NCBI GenBank assembly: GCA_049600855.1
Contig: JBMYQA010000205.1
Coordinates: 1-11,151 of the forward strand
Reading direction: 5' to 3'
Length of the DNA: 11,151 nt
Source of the DNA: JBMYQA01 sp049600855
GTDB taxonomy: Bacteria; Bacteroidota; Bacteroidia; Cytophagales; Flammeovirgaceae
Shown here in pieces: positions 1 to 7,692 of the stretch. Made by a program: the position numbers and the translations under genes. The notes beneath the pieces were generated by a model that saw only the letters and a list, made by a program, of their open reading frames with translations, made no database searches and was not told where the DNA came from. Position 1 is the stretch's first letter, and each line of letters starts with the position of its first letter.

Positions 1-85
1 AAGCTTACACAAAATATAGAGATGAACCAGTGGGTACAGAAATTTCGTACAAAATCGGAGTTTTGCGGTTTCCTATAGTATCAAT

Positions 86-1939
86 TTGTCATTAACAGCG
101 TTGAAAGATTTTCAACAAGATTGGGAGCATATGCCTGATAGTTTGAGTGTGCTCTTTAGTGTACTCAAGAGGGGGAAAGGTGGTGCTCATCTGATGTTCA
201 AAAATGCGACAGGCCCAAGCAATAGCCGATTACTAGGACGTTTCGCTTCAGGGAATTCATTCATTCATCAGATCATTAAAAGTACTGCGCAACAAGAAGC
301 CGCTTTGCATGCGGAGGCTATTCTAGCAGAAATTGTACATTTACCAGAAAATCGGATAGGAAATGTGTTAATTAGACCAAGCTTTCGCGCTTATGAAATA
401 CCATATTTGTCTATGTCTTCTCGGCCTACTGCCCAACAAATCTCTTTGCAAGATATTTATGTCTATATTGAAGATGGAAAATTAAAACTGAAATCAAAGC
501 AATTAAATCGAACAATCATTCCTCGTATGGCCAATGCACATCATTATTCAGTAAATGCATTGCCCGTCTATCATTTTCTTTGCGATTTCCAACATTATCA
601 AAAAAAGAGTGCTTTATATTTTGATTGGGGACCTCTACAAGAAGATTTTAAGTTTTTACCTCGTGTAATGGTCGATCAAGTGATTGTAGAAGTAGCTACA
701 TGGCGCTTTCAGCAAGAAGACTTCAACTGCTTTAAAAATTTAGAGAATAAAAATTTTACAACAACCTTGCTAGCCTGGAAATCTGCTTGGCGCTTACCTG
801 ATCTTGTGATGTTAACCTCCTATGATCATGAATTATTGATTGACTTAACGGATTCAAAAAGCACACAACTACTCATTGAAATAGCAAGTAAGCAAAATAT
901 TATATTAAAAGAATATTTATATGGTGAACAGGATGCCATGGTTCAAGATGCAAATGGTAATGCGCATACCAATGAATTTATAGCTACCTTTATCAAAACT
1001 GCAAATTTTAATACCACTACCAATTCCTCAACGGGTATTAAAGTACCTCAGCATTCTCCTCAACGTACTTTCTTACCAGGGTCTGAATGGATCTATTTCA
1101 AGCTTTACTCAGGTACAAAAACCGCTGATTTAATATTAAAAGAAGCTATTTTACCTCTGCTCAATGAAGTGAAAACAATGGGTTGGATAGATCAATGGTT
1201 CTTTATTCGCTATGCCGATCCTGATCCACATCTACGCATTCGCTTCCATTTGACAGCCATTGAACACCTCGGCTCACTTCTGAATGAAATGCATCATGCG
1301 TTGACCAGCTTTCAAACGCAAGGTTTACTCTGGAAACTCCAAACAGATACTTATGTGCGTGAACTAGAGCGTTATGACTCCACGATAATAGCAGAATCGG
1401 AAAGCATATTTTGTGCAGACAGCAATTGTACGTTGCAAATGATAGATATGATGGAAGGAGATCAAGGAGAAGATATTCGTTGGCAATTTGCCATCAAGTC
1501 TATTGATCAGTTCTTGGAAGATTTCAACTTTAGTTTAGCTGAAAAAAATGCTTTGATGACCACGCTAGCAAAGGACTTTGGTAAAGAATTTGGCATGAAT
1601 CGCATGCTGAAGAAGCAATTAGACGAAAGGTTCAGAAAATTGAAAGATCAATTATTCAGCATACTTGATCCCCACTCCCATCAGGCTACTGAACTATCAC
1701 AGCTATTTAATTTAGTGGATACTAGAAGTCAACAAATTCACGACACTGTTCAAGTCATCTATCAACAAGAAAATCAATTAACGATTAGCATTGCTGATTT
1801 ACTCGCCAGCCATATACACATGATTTGTAATCGTATTTTTAGAAGTCAACAGCGTTTGCAAGAAATGGTTGTGTATGACTATTTATCTAGAATTTATCAA
1901 TCTGGGTTAGCTAGACAAGTTCAATACGAAAAAAAATAG
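86..1939 (+). CDS. Lantibiotic dehydratase (LanB-type), C-terminal part; 5' end lost to the window edge and an apparent frameshift
   Basis: LanB enzymes dehydrate Ser/Thr of RiPP precursors by glutamyl-tRNA-dependent glutamylation followed by glutamate elimination, in the cytoplasm. The first ~320 residues look like the end of the glutamylation domain: GRFASG at 51-56 and the family block HLPENRIGNVLIRPSFRAYE at 85-104. Residues ~327-617 match the elimination (SpaB C-terminal/thiopeptide-type) domain, with WFFIRY at 371-376, HLRIRF at 382-387, YVRELERY at 423-430 and HMICNR at 578-583. R375, R425 and H578 are my proposed equivalents of the two Arg and one His that NisB needs for elimination. 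Full LanBs are about 1000 residues, so roughly the first 400 are missing. The only available starts are TTG at 86 and ATG at 131, and neither has a well-spaced ribosome binding site. The frame is closed by TGA at 23-25. Removing one T from the run at 61-64 joins it smoothly to frame 1, which is open to base 1. The true gene therefore probably starts outside the window. The family call is firm; the start is not. Confidence 0.85.
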   Translation: MSLTALKDFQQDWEHMPDSLSVLFSVLKRGKGGAHLMFKNATGPSNSRLLGRFASGNSFIHQIIKSTAQQEAALHAEAILAEIVHLPENRIGNVLIRPSFRAYEIPYLSMSSRPTAQQISLQDIYVYIEDGKLKLKSKQLNRTIIPRMANAHHYSVNALPVYHFLCDFQHYQKKSALYFDWGPLQEDFKFLPRVMVDQVIVEVATWRFQQEDFNCFKNLENKNFTTTLLAWKSAWRLPDLVMLTSYDHELLIDLTDSKSTQLLIEIASKQNIILKEYLYGEQDAMVQDANGNAHTNEFIATFIKTANFNTTTNSSTGIKVPQHSPQRTFLPGSEWIYFKLYSGTKTADLILKEAILPLLNEVKTMGWIDQWFFIRYADPDPHLRIRFHLTAIEHLGSLLNEMHHALTSFQTQGLLWKLQTDTYVRELERYDSTIIAESESIFCADSNCTLQMIDMMEGDQGEDIRWQFAIKSIDQFLEDFNFSLAEKNALMTTLAKDFGKEFGMNRMLKKQLDERFRKLKDQLFSILDPHSHQATELSQLFNLVDTRSQQIHDTVQVIYQQENQLTISIADLLASHIHMICNRIFRSQQRLQEMVVYDYLSRIYQSGLARQVQYEKK

Positions 1940-1957
1940 GATGCTTGGGGCATCCTA
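1929..1957 (-). terminator. Intrinsic terminator of ctlX
   Basis: TAGGATGC at 1937-1944 and GCATCCTA at 1950-1957 form a perfect 8-bp stem with a 5-nt loop. On the minus strand the stem is followed directly by eight T residues (complement of the A run 1929-1936), which is the classic rho-independent layout, 24 bp past the ctlX stop. The stem also includes the TAG stop of the dehydratase gene (1937-1939). The + strand lacks a T tract after the stem, so termination should be better on the minus strand. Confidence 0.8.
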
Positions 1958-1980
1958 AACAAATGTAGAGTGATAAGGGC

Positions 1981-2904
1981 TTAGAGTGGGGGTAAGAAGA
2001 CTTCCGCAACCATGCACCTTGCACCACCGCCACCTATTTTTTCAATGGTATTGATGGGGGCACTCACAATGGTTGAATGGCGTTCAATGATGGCTTTATG
2101 TTCGGGAGTAAATGCATGACGAGCCCGATCAGACATAATTAGTAAACTAGCACCAGCTTTATTTTCTAATTCAATGACATTGCCACAAAATTGCTTTACT
2201 TGATCTAGGCTAATGTCTACAATTTCCTTGTTGGTATCCTTAAACTTTTGAATCAACTGATTGCGTTGTGCTTCATCTTTGATGCTTTCCATGCAAATGA
2301 CAACATAATTCATTGCTAATCCCATCATCACATTTGTATGATAGATGGGAATCCCATTTTCGTCTACTGAATCAAACACCACTAATTCATAGCCCATTTT
2401 TTCGCTGAACTTTTGGAGTAAGTCTTTATCTGTTCGAATGGCTAAACAAGCATAACATACCTTGTGTTGTCGATCTAAAATCATGCTGCCTGTGCTCTCC
2501 AAAAACTTTCCATCTTCTTCGTAATGGGAGAAGTCAATTTCATTCGTGATGTGGTACCCTTGACCAATCATATCTAGGACACTACGCCTTCTTTCCCAAC
2601 GCCTATTGGGGGTACACACAGGATATAGAATTACAGTACCGTCATCATGAAAGCTTACCCAGTTATTGCAAAAGATTGCATCTGGTTTTTTAGGCTCTAA
2701 CGAATCATCTATGATGTTAACCGTAACCCCATGATTTTTTATTTCCGATGCCAATTGTTCAAACTCTTGAGTAGCAATTGCTTGAATATTAGCATCTTCT
2801 AAATTATTTAGTGAATTCTGAAATGCATTTGATTTCGCAGTCTGCTCATTGTAACCAAAGAAAGCAGGGCGAATCATCATAATGTGAGATGTACGCTGCC
2901 GCAT
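1981..2904 (-). CDS. ctlX: Citrulline utilization hydrolase CtlX-type, amidinotransferase/arginine-deiminase superfamily
   Basis: The 307-residue protein belongs to the guanidino-group-modifying superfamily (arginine deiminase, amidinotransferases) and matches the CtlX subgroup, whose members are linked to hydrolysis of citrulline to ornithine with release of carbon dioxide and ammonia. Visible family motifs in order are PDAIFCNNWVSF at 74-85 (D75), LESTGS at 135-140 (E136), YHTNVMM at 188-194 (H189) and GGGGARCMVAE at 291-301 (C297, the expected nucleophile). The Cys-His-acidic active site therefore looks complete. There is no signal peptide, so the enzyme should be cytoplasmic. The start at 2904 is supported by AAAGGA about 7 nt upstream on the minus strand; Met9 or Met10 would be internal alternatives. 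It lies 200 bp downstream of a phosphatase gene on the same strand and has its own candidate -7 box and terminator, so it may be monocistronic. No ornithine or arginine pathway gene is nearby, so the substrate is inferred from the family. Confidence 0.88.
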   Translation of the reverse strand: MRQRTSHIMMIRPAFFGYNEQTAKSNAFQNSLNNLEDANIQAIATQEFEQLASEIKNHGVTVNIIDDSLEPKKPDAIFCNNWVSFHDDGTVILYPVCTPNRRWERRRSVLDMIGQGYHITNEIDFSHYEEDGKFLESTGSMILDRQHKVCYACLAIRTDKDLLQKFSEKMGYELVVFDSVDENGIPIYHTNVMMGLAMNYVVICMESIKDEAQRNQLIQKFKDTNKEIVDISLDQVKQFCGNVIELENKAGASLLIMSDRARHAFTPEHKAIIERHSTIVSAPINTIEKIGGGGARCMVAEVFLPPL

Positions 2905-2992
2905 GGCTTAATCCTTTAGATGTAAAAAATAGCTTATGGTAAAAGGTATCCCGCCGAAGGAGAAAATTATTTCAGCTTCATGAGAAGTGGGG

Positions 2993-3000
2993 CAAAAATA
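2993..3000 (-). promoter_or_regulatory. Candidate Bacteroidota -7 box upstream of ctlX
   Basis: The minus strand reads TATTTTTG here, a full match to the Bacteroidota -7 consensus TAnnTTTG, about 90 bp upstream of the ctlX start. I found no TTTG or TTG at the usual -33 distance, and the region is A/T-rich, so a chance match is possible. The same octamer occurs upstream of the DinB-family gene. Confidence 0.3.
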
Positions 3001-3104
3001 GAATTATTCAGGAAAGTAATCGGTTTTTTTAGAAGAATTTCAGTAAAGGATTTGAATAATTTGAATGTCGAAATTACATCGAAATTATAAAGTCAAACAG
3101 TCTC

Positions 3105-4997
3105 TTAGATTTTAACCCCTAAAACGGTAATGTCATCTCGTTGTTCTTGCGTTTGCTGGTGGGTTTCTAATTCTTCTAACAAAAAATTCTTTTGGGAATC
3201 AAAAGGTGCGGCAGACACATGAGTTAATAGCTTTAAAACCGTCTTTTTGCCATATTTTTCGCCTTGCAAATTGTGCTGATCTGCAAAACCATCGCTAAAC
3301 AGGTAAAGCTTTTCACCTTGTTTAATTTCAAAATGATGCGTTTCGAATGCTTTTGTTGATCTGGCACTTCTTTTACCACCTATCGAACGCTTAGTACCTG
3401 GGATGTAGGTCATGGTATTATCATCCGTGTAGGCCAAACCTTGCCGAGCACCAGCAAAGGTGATTTTTCGCATTTGGTTGGTGCTACCCAGTTCAATGCT
3501 GCAAATAGCGACATCCATACCATCCTCATTCATTTTCCCCTTGCCTTGTTGCAAGGCCGCTTGAACTTCCAAATGCAATACATCTAAAATAACCGCTGGA
3601 TCTAATACTTTTGATTGCACCACAATTTTATTGAGTAAGCTATGCCCAATCATGGACATAAATGCACCGGGTACGCCATGTCCTGTACAATCAGCTACTC
3701 CTATAAAAATCTTACTCTTTCGTCGTGTTACCCAATAAAAATCCCCCGAAACTACTTGAGAAGGCCTATAAATAACGAAATGATTTTCAAAATAACTATT
3801 CAAATCTTCTGTGGTAGGAAGAATAGCTTCCTGAATTTGTTCGGCATACCTTAAGCTATCTATTAATTGTTTTTGTTTCGTTTCAATTTTCTCAGACTTC
3901 GCTTTAATTTCTAATAAATAAGTCTTTAACTGTTCTTGCATATAGATGAAATCATTAGAAAGTCGGGTGATTTCATCATTGGTATTTAGTTTAGGAATTG
4001 GCAAGTCTTGATCAAATCCAGACTGAACAGCTTCTCGGATGCTATTCGATAAATCAGTAATGGGTTTGCCTAAGGACTTTGACATGGAAAATGTCATAAA
4101 TACCCCAAATAATACTAAAAATGCCGTGAGTCCAACAGACCATACTCTGGTATTTGTATTCAAGTGATGGATTTCATCTAATACACCTCGATTGATCTTG
4201 ATAATATTGCGATGAATTCTTCCTGAAAGTTGTTGCAGGTCATTCCGAAGACCACTTTGGTTGTCAAAACCAATTTGTTGATCGAGCCGCACAAGTTGAT
4301 TAAATTTATCTTGGTACGAATCAACTAAAGAAAGCAGTCGAACACGATCTGAATCTGTAGAAGTGTTTCTAATGATATCATCTTTCAGCTTACTTACCGC
4401 AAAATGTAGTTTCTTTACATACTTGGTGTCTTTACGAATGATGAAATCCTTTTCATGCCTTCTGAGCATGAGCACTTTAGCAAGGTCTAATGATTTTTCC
4501 ACTTCCACGGCATGAATGGCATTTCGCATCTCCCCTTCAATTCCCCAATCTTTGAAACCACGTTGCTTCACCAATTCCACCAATTGTGCAAAATTAGTTT
4601 CATAGTCTGCAAATTGTTGAATGGTTTCTTCAATCAGCTCATCGTGCTCCATAACAGTTGCAAAACCTGCACTTTGCAGCATTTTTAAATCATTCACCAG
4701 CTGATTCATCAAAAGACTTCGATCTTCTAAGTATTGGCTGTATCCTTGATCGTAAAAACTGGGATTGAAGGTTTCATCCTTAAAAAATAATCCTTCAAGT
4801 TGTTTAGCAGCAGACAGGTTAATTCGGATTTTATTCAGGTTTTGTTCCGCATCATAAATTTTCGAACGCCAATTTCTAGACCATGCATCAATAGCTATTA
4901 CTGCCAATAATAAGGCAAGAAATAGGCTAAATGAAAATACAAGTTTTCCCCGCAATGTCTGAAACATCCTAAATAAAGTCATAATGCAAAAATGCAT
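3105..4997 (-). CDS. Membrane sensor phosphatase: helical (HBM-like) sensor, HAMP and SpoIIE/PP2C
   Basis: Predicted inner-membrane protein serine/threonine phosphatase of 630 residues. A first membrane helix spans ~16-36, a largely helical extracytoplasmic region ~40-283, a second membrane helix ~285-305, HAMP ~307-360 and a linker helix ~355-395. The sensor contains VLMLRRHEKDFIIRKDTKYV at 175-194, resembling helical bimodular (HBM) domains of chemoreceptors. The SpoIIE/PP2C domain (~400-630) keeps the expected metal ligands: D419 in VSGDFYW, D436 in ADCTGHGVPGAF, D569 in FSDG and D621/D622 in RDDITVLG, so it should be active. Family members dephosphorylate STAS-type anti-sigma antagonists or related substrates; none is encoded nearby. 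The start is uncertain: Met1 (4997), Met6 (4982) and Met11 all precede the first helix and none has a clear ribosome binding site. The gene is divergent from a second SpoIIE phosphatase. The catalytic call is secure, the HBM call is moderate and the ligand is unknown. Confidence 0.9.
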   Translation of the reverse strand: MHFCIMTLFRMFQTLRGKLVFSFSLFLALLLAVIAIDAWSRNWRSKIYDAEQNLNKIRINLSAAKQLEGLFFKDETFNPSFYDQGYSQYLEDRSLLMNQLVNDLKMLQSAGFATVMEHDELIEETIQQFADYETNFAQLVELVKQRGFKDWGIEGEMRNAIHAVEVEKSLDLAKVLMLRRHEKDFIIRKDTKYVKKLHFAVSKLKDDIIRNTSTDSDRVRLLSLVDSYQDKFNQLVRLDQQIGFDNQSGLRNDLQQLSGRIHRNIIKINRGVLDEIHHLNTNTRVWSVGLTAFLVLFGVFMTFSMSKSLGKPITDLSNSIREAVQSGFDQDLPIPKLNTNDEITRLSNDFIYMQEQLKTYLLEIKAKSEKIETKQKQLIDSLRYAEQIQEAILPTTEDLNSYFENHFVIYRPSQVVSGDFYWVTRRKSKIFIGVADCTGHGVPGAFMSMIGHSLLNKIVVQSKVLDPAVILDVLHLEVQAALQQGKGKMNEDGMDVAICSIELGSTNQMRKITFAGARQGLAYTDDNTMTYIPGTKRSIGGKRSARSTKAFETHHFEIKQGEKLYLFSDGFADQHNLQGEKYGKKTVLKLLTHVSAAPFDSQKNFLLEELETHQQTQEQRDDITVLGVKI

Positions 4998-5327
4998 TGA
5001 GATGCGCGTTTGTCTATTGCGTGTTAATTACCAGTATGTCACATTTATATTACTTTTTATTTTTTTTGAGAAAAACTTACATCAAAAAAACAAATAATCA
5101 ATTCAGCTTTTTTTGGAGATATATGATTTAAAGTGAAAAGTTGGGATAGAATTTGCTGTGTTTCAGTCAACAAAGGCAAATTACTTTAACAATTGTACCA
5201 ACAACAAACAAAATGGGCTTTCATAAATTGTATGTACAGCACAATGAGGTAAATCTCATGCGGTGCAAATCAGTTTACAACACGACTAACTAAGGAGAAC
5301 CTATTACCATTTAGTTGGGCAATAACA
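4998..5327. other. 330-bp divergent intergenic region between two SpoIIE phosphatase genes
   Basis: This should hold the promoters of both flanking phosphatase genes. It is strongly A/T-rich, with T runs near 5054-5067, an A run at 5084-5090 and a T run at 5108-5114; the last two can pair as CAAAAAAA/TTTTTTTG around a 17-nt loop. I found no exact TAnnTTTG box on either strand. The nearest is TAGAATTTG at 5147-5155, which has one extra spacer base. ATGCA/TGCAT flank four A residues at 4984-4997, overlapping the start of the minus-strand gene. AAGGAG at 5292-5297 lies 30 nt before the + strand ATG, too far to act as its ribosome binding site. A possible 11-codon ORF is described separately. Confidence 0.6.
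5258..5293 (+). other. Possible leader mini-ORF upstream of the Cache-SpoIIE gene
   Basis: ATG at 5258 opens an 11-codon frame reading MRCKSVYNTTN, ending at TAA 5291-5293. GAGGT at 5246-5250 is placed 7 nt before the ATG, a proper ribosome binding site position, and the stop runs into AAGGAG. ATGAG at 5244-5248 and CTCAT at 5255-5259 could form a small stem hiding both the ribosome binding site and the start. This is speculative: short frames like this arise often by chance. Confidence 0.2.
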
Positions 5328-7553
5328 ATGAACGAAACTAAATTTTTTAAAGTTTATTACAAAACCATAAGAGCCACTTCATTGGTTATTCTTATTGCTG
5401 CCCTTTTGTTAAGTGCCCTTCAATTTATTCGTGGCTTAGAGCACGAACATACCCTCATAAAAAAACAGTTTCAGCAAAGTAATGCAGACTTAGAGTTAAT
5501 TATTGAAGCTTGTGTAGAGCATGTACGCGCTTTGAAGATTCGTGCCGAGGATTATTTGAATATGCCTCATTTAGAGCGAACACAGCCCTTATTTGACTAT
5601 TTATCTGATAATAGTACAGAAAACTACTATCACCTAGATAGTTTGCCCATTGCTCCAAAAAATGACTTTACAGGAAGTTTAACAGGTAAAGGAAGCCTAA
5701 AAGATTTGAGCACAGCTAAAAAACGGGAGATTAATATGGCGCTTTCGCTCAATCACTTGTTTAAAGCCACTGCCCGAAATATCCCCAACATGGCATGGGT
5801 GTATTACACCTCCGAAGATTTTATCAACATCTATCCCCATGTGCAATCAAGCCAGTTTCGGTTTACAGATGAGTTGTTTTACCATGACTTTTACCAGAAT
5901 GCCCTGCCTGCAAATAACCCAAGGGGCGAATTGTTTTGGACGACTGCATATATTGATGAAGCGGGAAAAGGATTAATGGTTACCTGTGCAGCACCAATTT
6001 ATGAAGGAAGCACATTTAAGGGAAGTGTTTCACTGGATTTGACATTAGATTCGTTAAACTCCATTATTTTGCACGCGCAACGCGATGATGGAACTTTGTT
6101 CATCGTGAATCCAAGTGAACAGATTTTGGCACATCCTCAAGTGTCGGCAGCAGATACTTCAATTACCAATTTAGACAAGTTACTTTCTAATGAGATTTAT
6201 CAAGTAGTTGGAGATTTAAGTGGTTGGGAACCCGAAATTCCTCATAAAGTGGCAGGGCATTATGTTTACTTCGAAAATATACCCGATACGCCTTGGAAAA
6301 TGGTGTTTATCGACAAAGTATCCAATACGTATTGGCGGGTTTTTCGGGAAATTGGAGCCGCACTTTTATTTTTAATCCTTTCCATTGCTGCGGTATTATA
6401 CATTGCCAACCGAACTACAGAGAAGCAATTTATTGTTCCTGCTCAACTTTTAGTAGAGCACATTCAGCATGAAGATCAAAATCTAACGATGGTTTCTGAT
6501 GCCAAAATTCCTGCTGCTTGGCAAGCTTGGTTTCAAATTGTATCGAACATCTTTGCGTCTAACCGTGATCTTGTCCATCAATTGGAGCAGCAAAATGAAG
6601 ACTTAGAAGAAATTGTAATCGACCGAACGAAAGAGTTGATTGAAAAAAATGAAGAGCTCAAAGCAAGTGAAGAGGAACTCATGACGATGAATGAACAGTT
6701 GACAGATGCCAATGAGGAAATCACACTCACCAATCGTAAACTCACCGATAGCATCAACTATGCGCGGAGAATTCAGAAAGGGATTTTCCCTTCACTAGAG
6801 CAATTCGCTGAGCTTTTCCCCGAATCTTTTTGCTTATTCTCGCCTCGCGACATTGTGAGTGGAGATTTTTTCTGGTTCACACAAGTGAATCAATACAAAA
6901 TTGTTGCAGTAGCAGATTGCACGGGTCATGGTGTGCCTGGCGCATTCATGTCGATGTTAGGCATCACGTTGTTAGAAGATGTGATTAAAGATCGAAAAAT
7001 CATTTCTCCTGAAAAGGCTTTAGATGCGTTGCGAACGCGAATCATCAATGTATTTCAAAAAAGGGGAAACAATACGCCAAAAGATGGGTTAAACATTTCC
7101 TTATGCGTCATTGATGAACAGAAAAGTGAAATTCAATTTGCAGGAGCTTATCACCCCTTATTACTTGTCAGAAAACAGGAAAAAGGAGTGCTTTTAATCA
7201 ATAATATGGGCTTAGAACCTTCACTTTCTGATGATGGTTACCATTTATTTCAAATTAAATCGGATAAACAGCCTATTGGCCATTTTATTGATGAGGCAAA
7301 ACAATTTTCACGTCATACCATCAATTATACGAAGGGAGATACCATTTACATGTATTCTGATGGCTATCCAGATCAGTTTGGAGGTCCTGATAATAAGAAA
7401 TTTATGACACGCAGGTTTAAGCGCTTAATTGTAGATTTACAAGGTAAGGAGTTACAAGAGCAGCGTAAAGCGCTTAAACTCACACTAAGCGATTGGATGG
7501 GACTTCATGAACAAATCGATGATATTTGTGTGATGGGAATTCGTTTATCGTAA
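5328..7553 (+). CDS. Membrane sensor phosphatase: Cache-type sensor and SpoIIE/PP2C
   Basis: Predicted inner-membrane protein serine/threonine phosphatase of 741 residues. The first membrane helix is ~19-35. The extracytoplasmic region at ~40-335 resembles double Cache (PDC) sensors, with FYHDFYQNAL at 184-193, ELFWTTAYIDEAGKGLMVTC at 201-220 and FKGSVSLDLTLDSL at 230-243. The second helix is ~342-360. A degenerate HAMP-like stretch leads into a Glu-rich coiled coil at ~412-475. The SpoIIE/PP2C domain (~476-741) has metal ligands D513 in VSGDFFW, D530 in ADCTGHGVPGAF, D678 in YSDGY and D731/D732 in QIDDICVMG. The final motif has Ile where the divergent neighbour has Arg (RDDI), but both Asp remain, so activity is expected. 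Cache domains usually bind small metabolites outside the cytoplasm; the ligand here is unknown. The ATG at 5328 is the only good in-frame start and directly precedes the first helix. No kinase or STAS partner is adjacent. Confidence 0.9.
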   Translation: MNETKFFKVYYKTIRATSLVILIAALLLSALQFIRGLEHEHTLIKKQFQQSNADLELIIEACVEHVRALKIRAEDYLNMPHLERTQPLFDYLSDNSTENYYHLDSLPIAPKNDFTGSLTGKGSLKDLSTAKKREINMALSLNHLFKATARNIPNMAWVYYTSEDFINIYPHVQSSQFRFTDELFYHDFYQNALPANNPRGELFWTTAYIDEAGKGLMVTCAAPIYEGSTFKGSVSLDLTLDSLNSIILHAQRDDGTLFIVNPSEQILAHPQVSAADTSITNLDKLLSNEIYQVVGDLSGWEPEIPHKVAGHYVYFENIPDTPWKMVFIDKVSNTYWRVFREIGAALLFLILSIAAVLYIANRTTEKQFIVPAQLLVEHIQHEDQNLTMVSDAKIPAAWQAWFQIVSNIFASNRDLVHQLEQQNEDLEEIVIDRTKELIEKNEELKASEEELMTMNEQLTDANEEITLTNRKLTDSINYARRIQKGIFPSLEQFAELFPESFCLFSPRDIVSGDFFWFTQVNQYKIVAVADCTGHGVPGAFMSMLGITLLEDVIKDRKIISPEKALDALRTRIINVFQKRGNNTPKDGLNISLCVIDEQKSEIQFAGAYHPLLLVRKQEKGVLLINNMGLEPSLSDDGYHLFQIKSDKQPIGHFIDEAKQFSRHTINYTKGDTIYMYSDGYPDQFGGPDNKKFMTRRFKRLIVDLQGKELQEQRKALKLTLSDWMGLHEQIDDICVMGIRLS

Positions 7554-7587
7554 ATCACCAATATTTTTCTAATCCAATATCGCCTTC

Positions 7588-7620
7588 TAAAAAGATAACC
7601 CCTATCTTGCCTTTTTATTT
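7588..7620 (+). terminator. Weak candidate terminator after the Cache-SpoIIE gene
   Basis: AAGATA at 7592-7597 and TATCTT at 7603-7608 enclose a 5-nt loop and are followed by CTTTTTATTT. A second pairing, TAAAAAG at 7588-7594 with CTTTTTA at 7611-7617, overlaps it. The stem is short and AT-rich, so strength is doubtful, but its place 35-55 bp after the stop fits. Confidence 0.4.
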
Positions 7621-7692
7621 TCAAATCCCTTTGATTCACTGATGATGTAGTTGTGAACCAGTTGCAGGGAGAATTTTTTCAAAAAAGTAAAT

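Noticed and set aside
1..6. Window begins exactly at a HindIII site (AAGCTT)
   Set aside because: It could mean a HindIII clone end, and so a possible join artefact next to the frameshift. However, several other AAGCTT sites occur in the window, the right end does not finish at one, and chance cannot be excluded.
3069..3087. Two copies of CGAAATTA at 3069-3076 and 3080-3087
   Set aside because: Only 8 bp, two copies, and A/T-rich. Not enough to call a repeat or operator.
3642..3854. 70-codon + strand open frame inside the HBM-SpoIIE gene
   Set aside because: It is antisense to the conserved phosphatase core, and its composition is explained by that core.
4984..4997. ATGCA-AAAA-TGCAT inverted repeat over the start of the HBM-SpoIIE gene
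   Set aside because: A 5-bp stem only, and part of it may be coding. Noted in the intergenic entry but not called as an operator.
5292..5297. AAGGAG as the ribosome binding site of the Cache-SpoIIE gene
   Set aside because: It is 30 nt before the ATG at 5328, and no in-frame start codon lies at a normal 5-10 nt distance.
7630..7655. TTTG (7630-7633) and TAGTTGTG (7648-7655) as a promoter for cvfB
   Set aside because: The -7 element has a mismatch (TGTG for TTTG) and the 14-bp spacing is shorter than usual.
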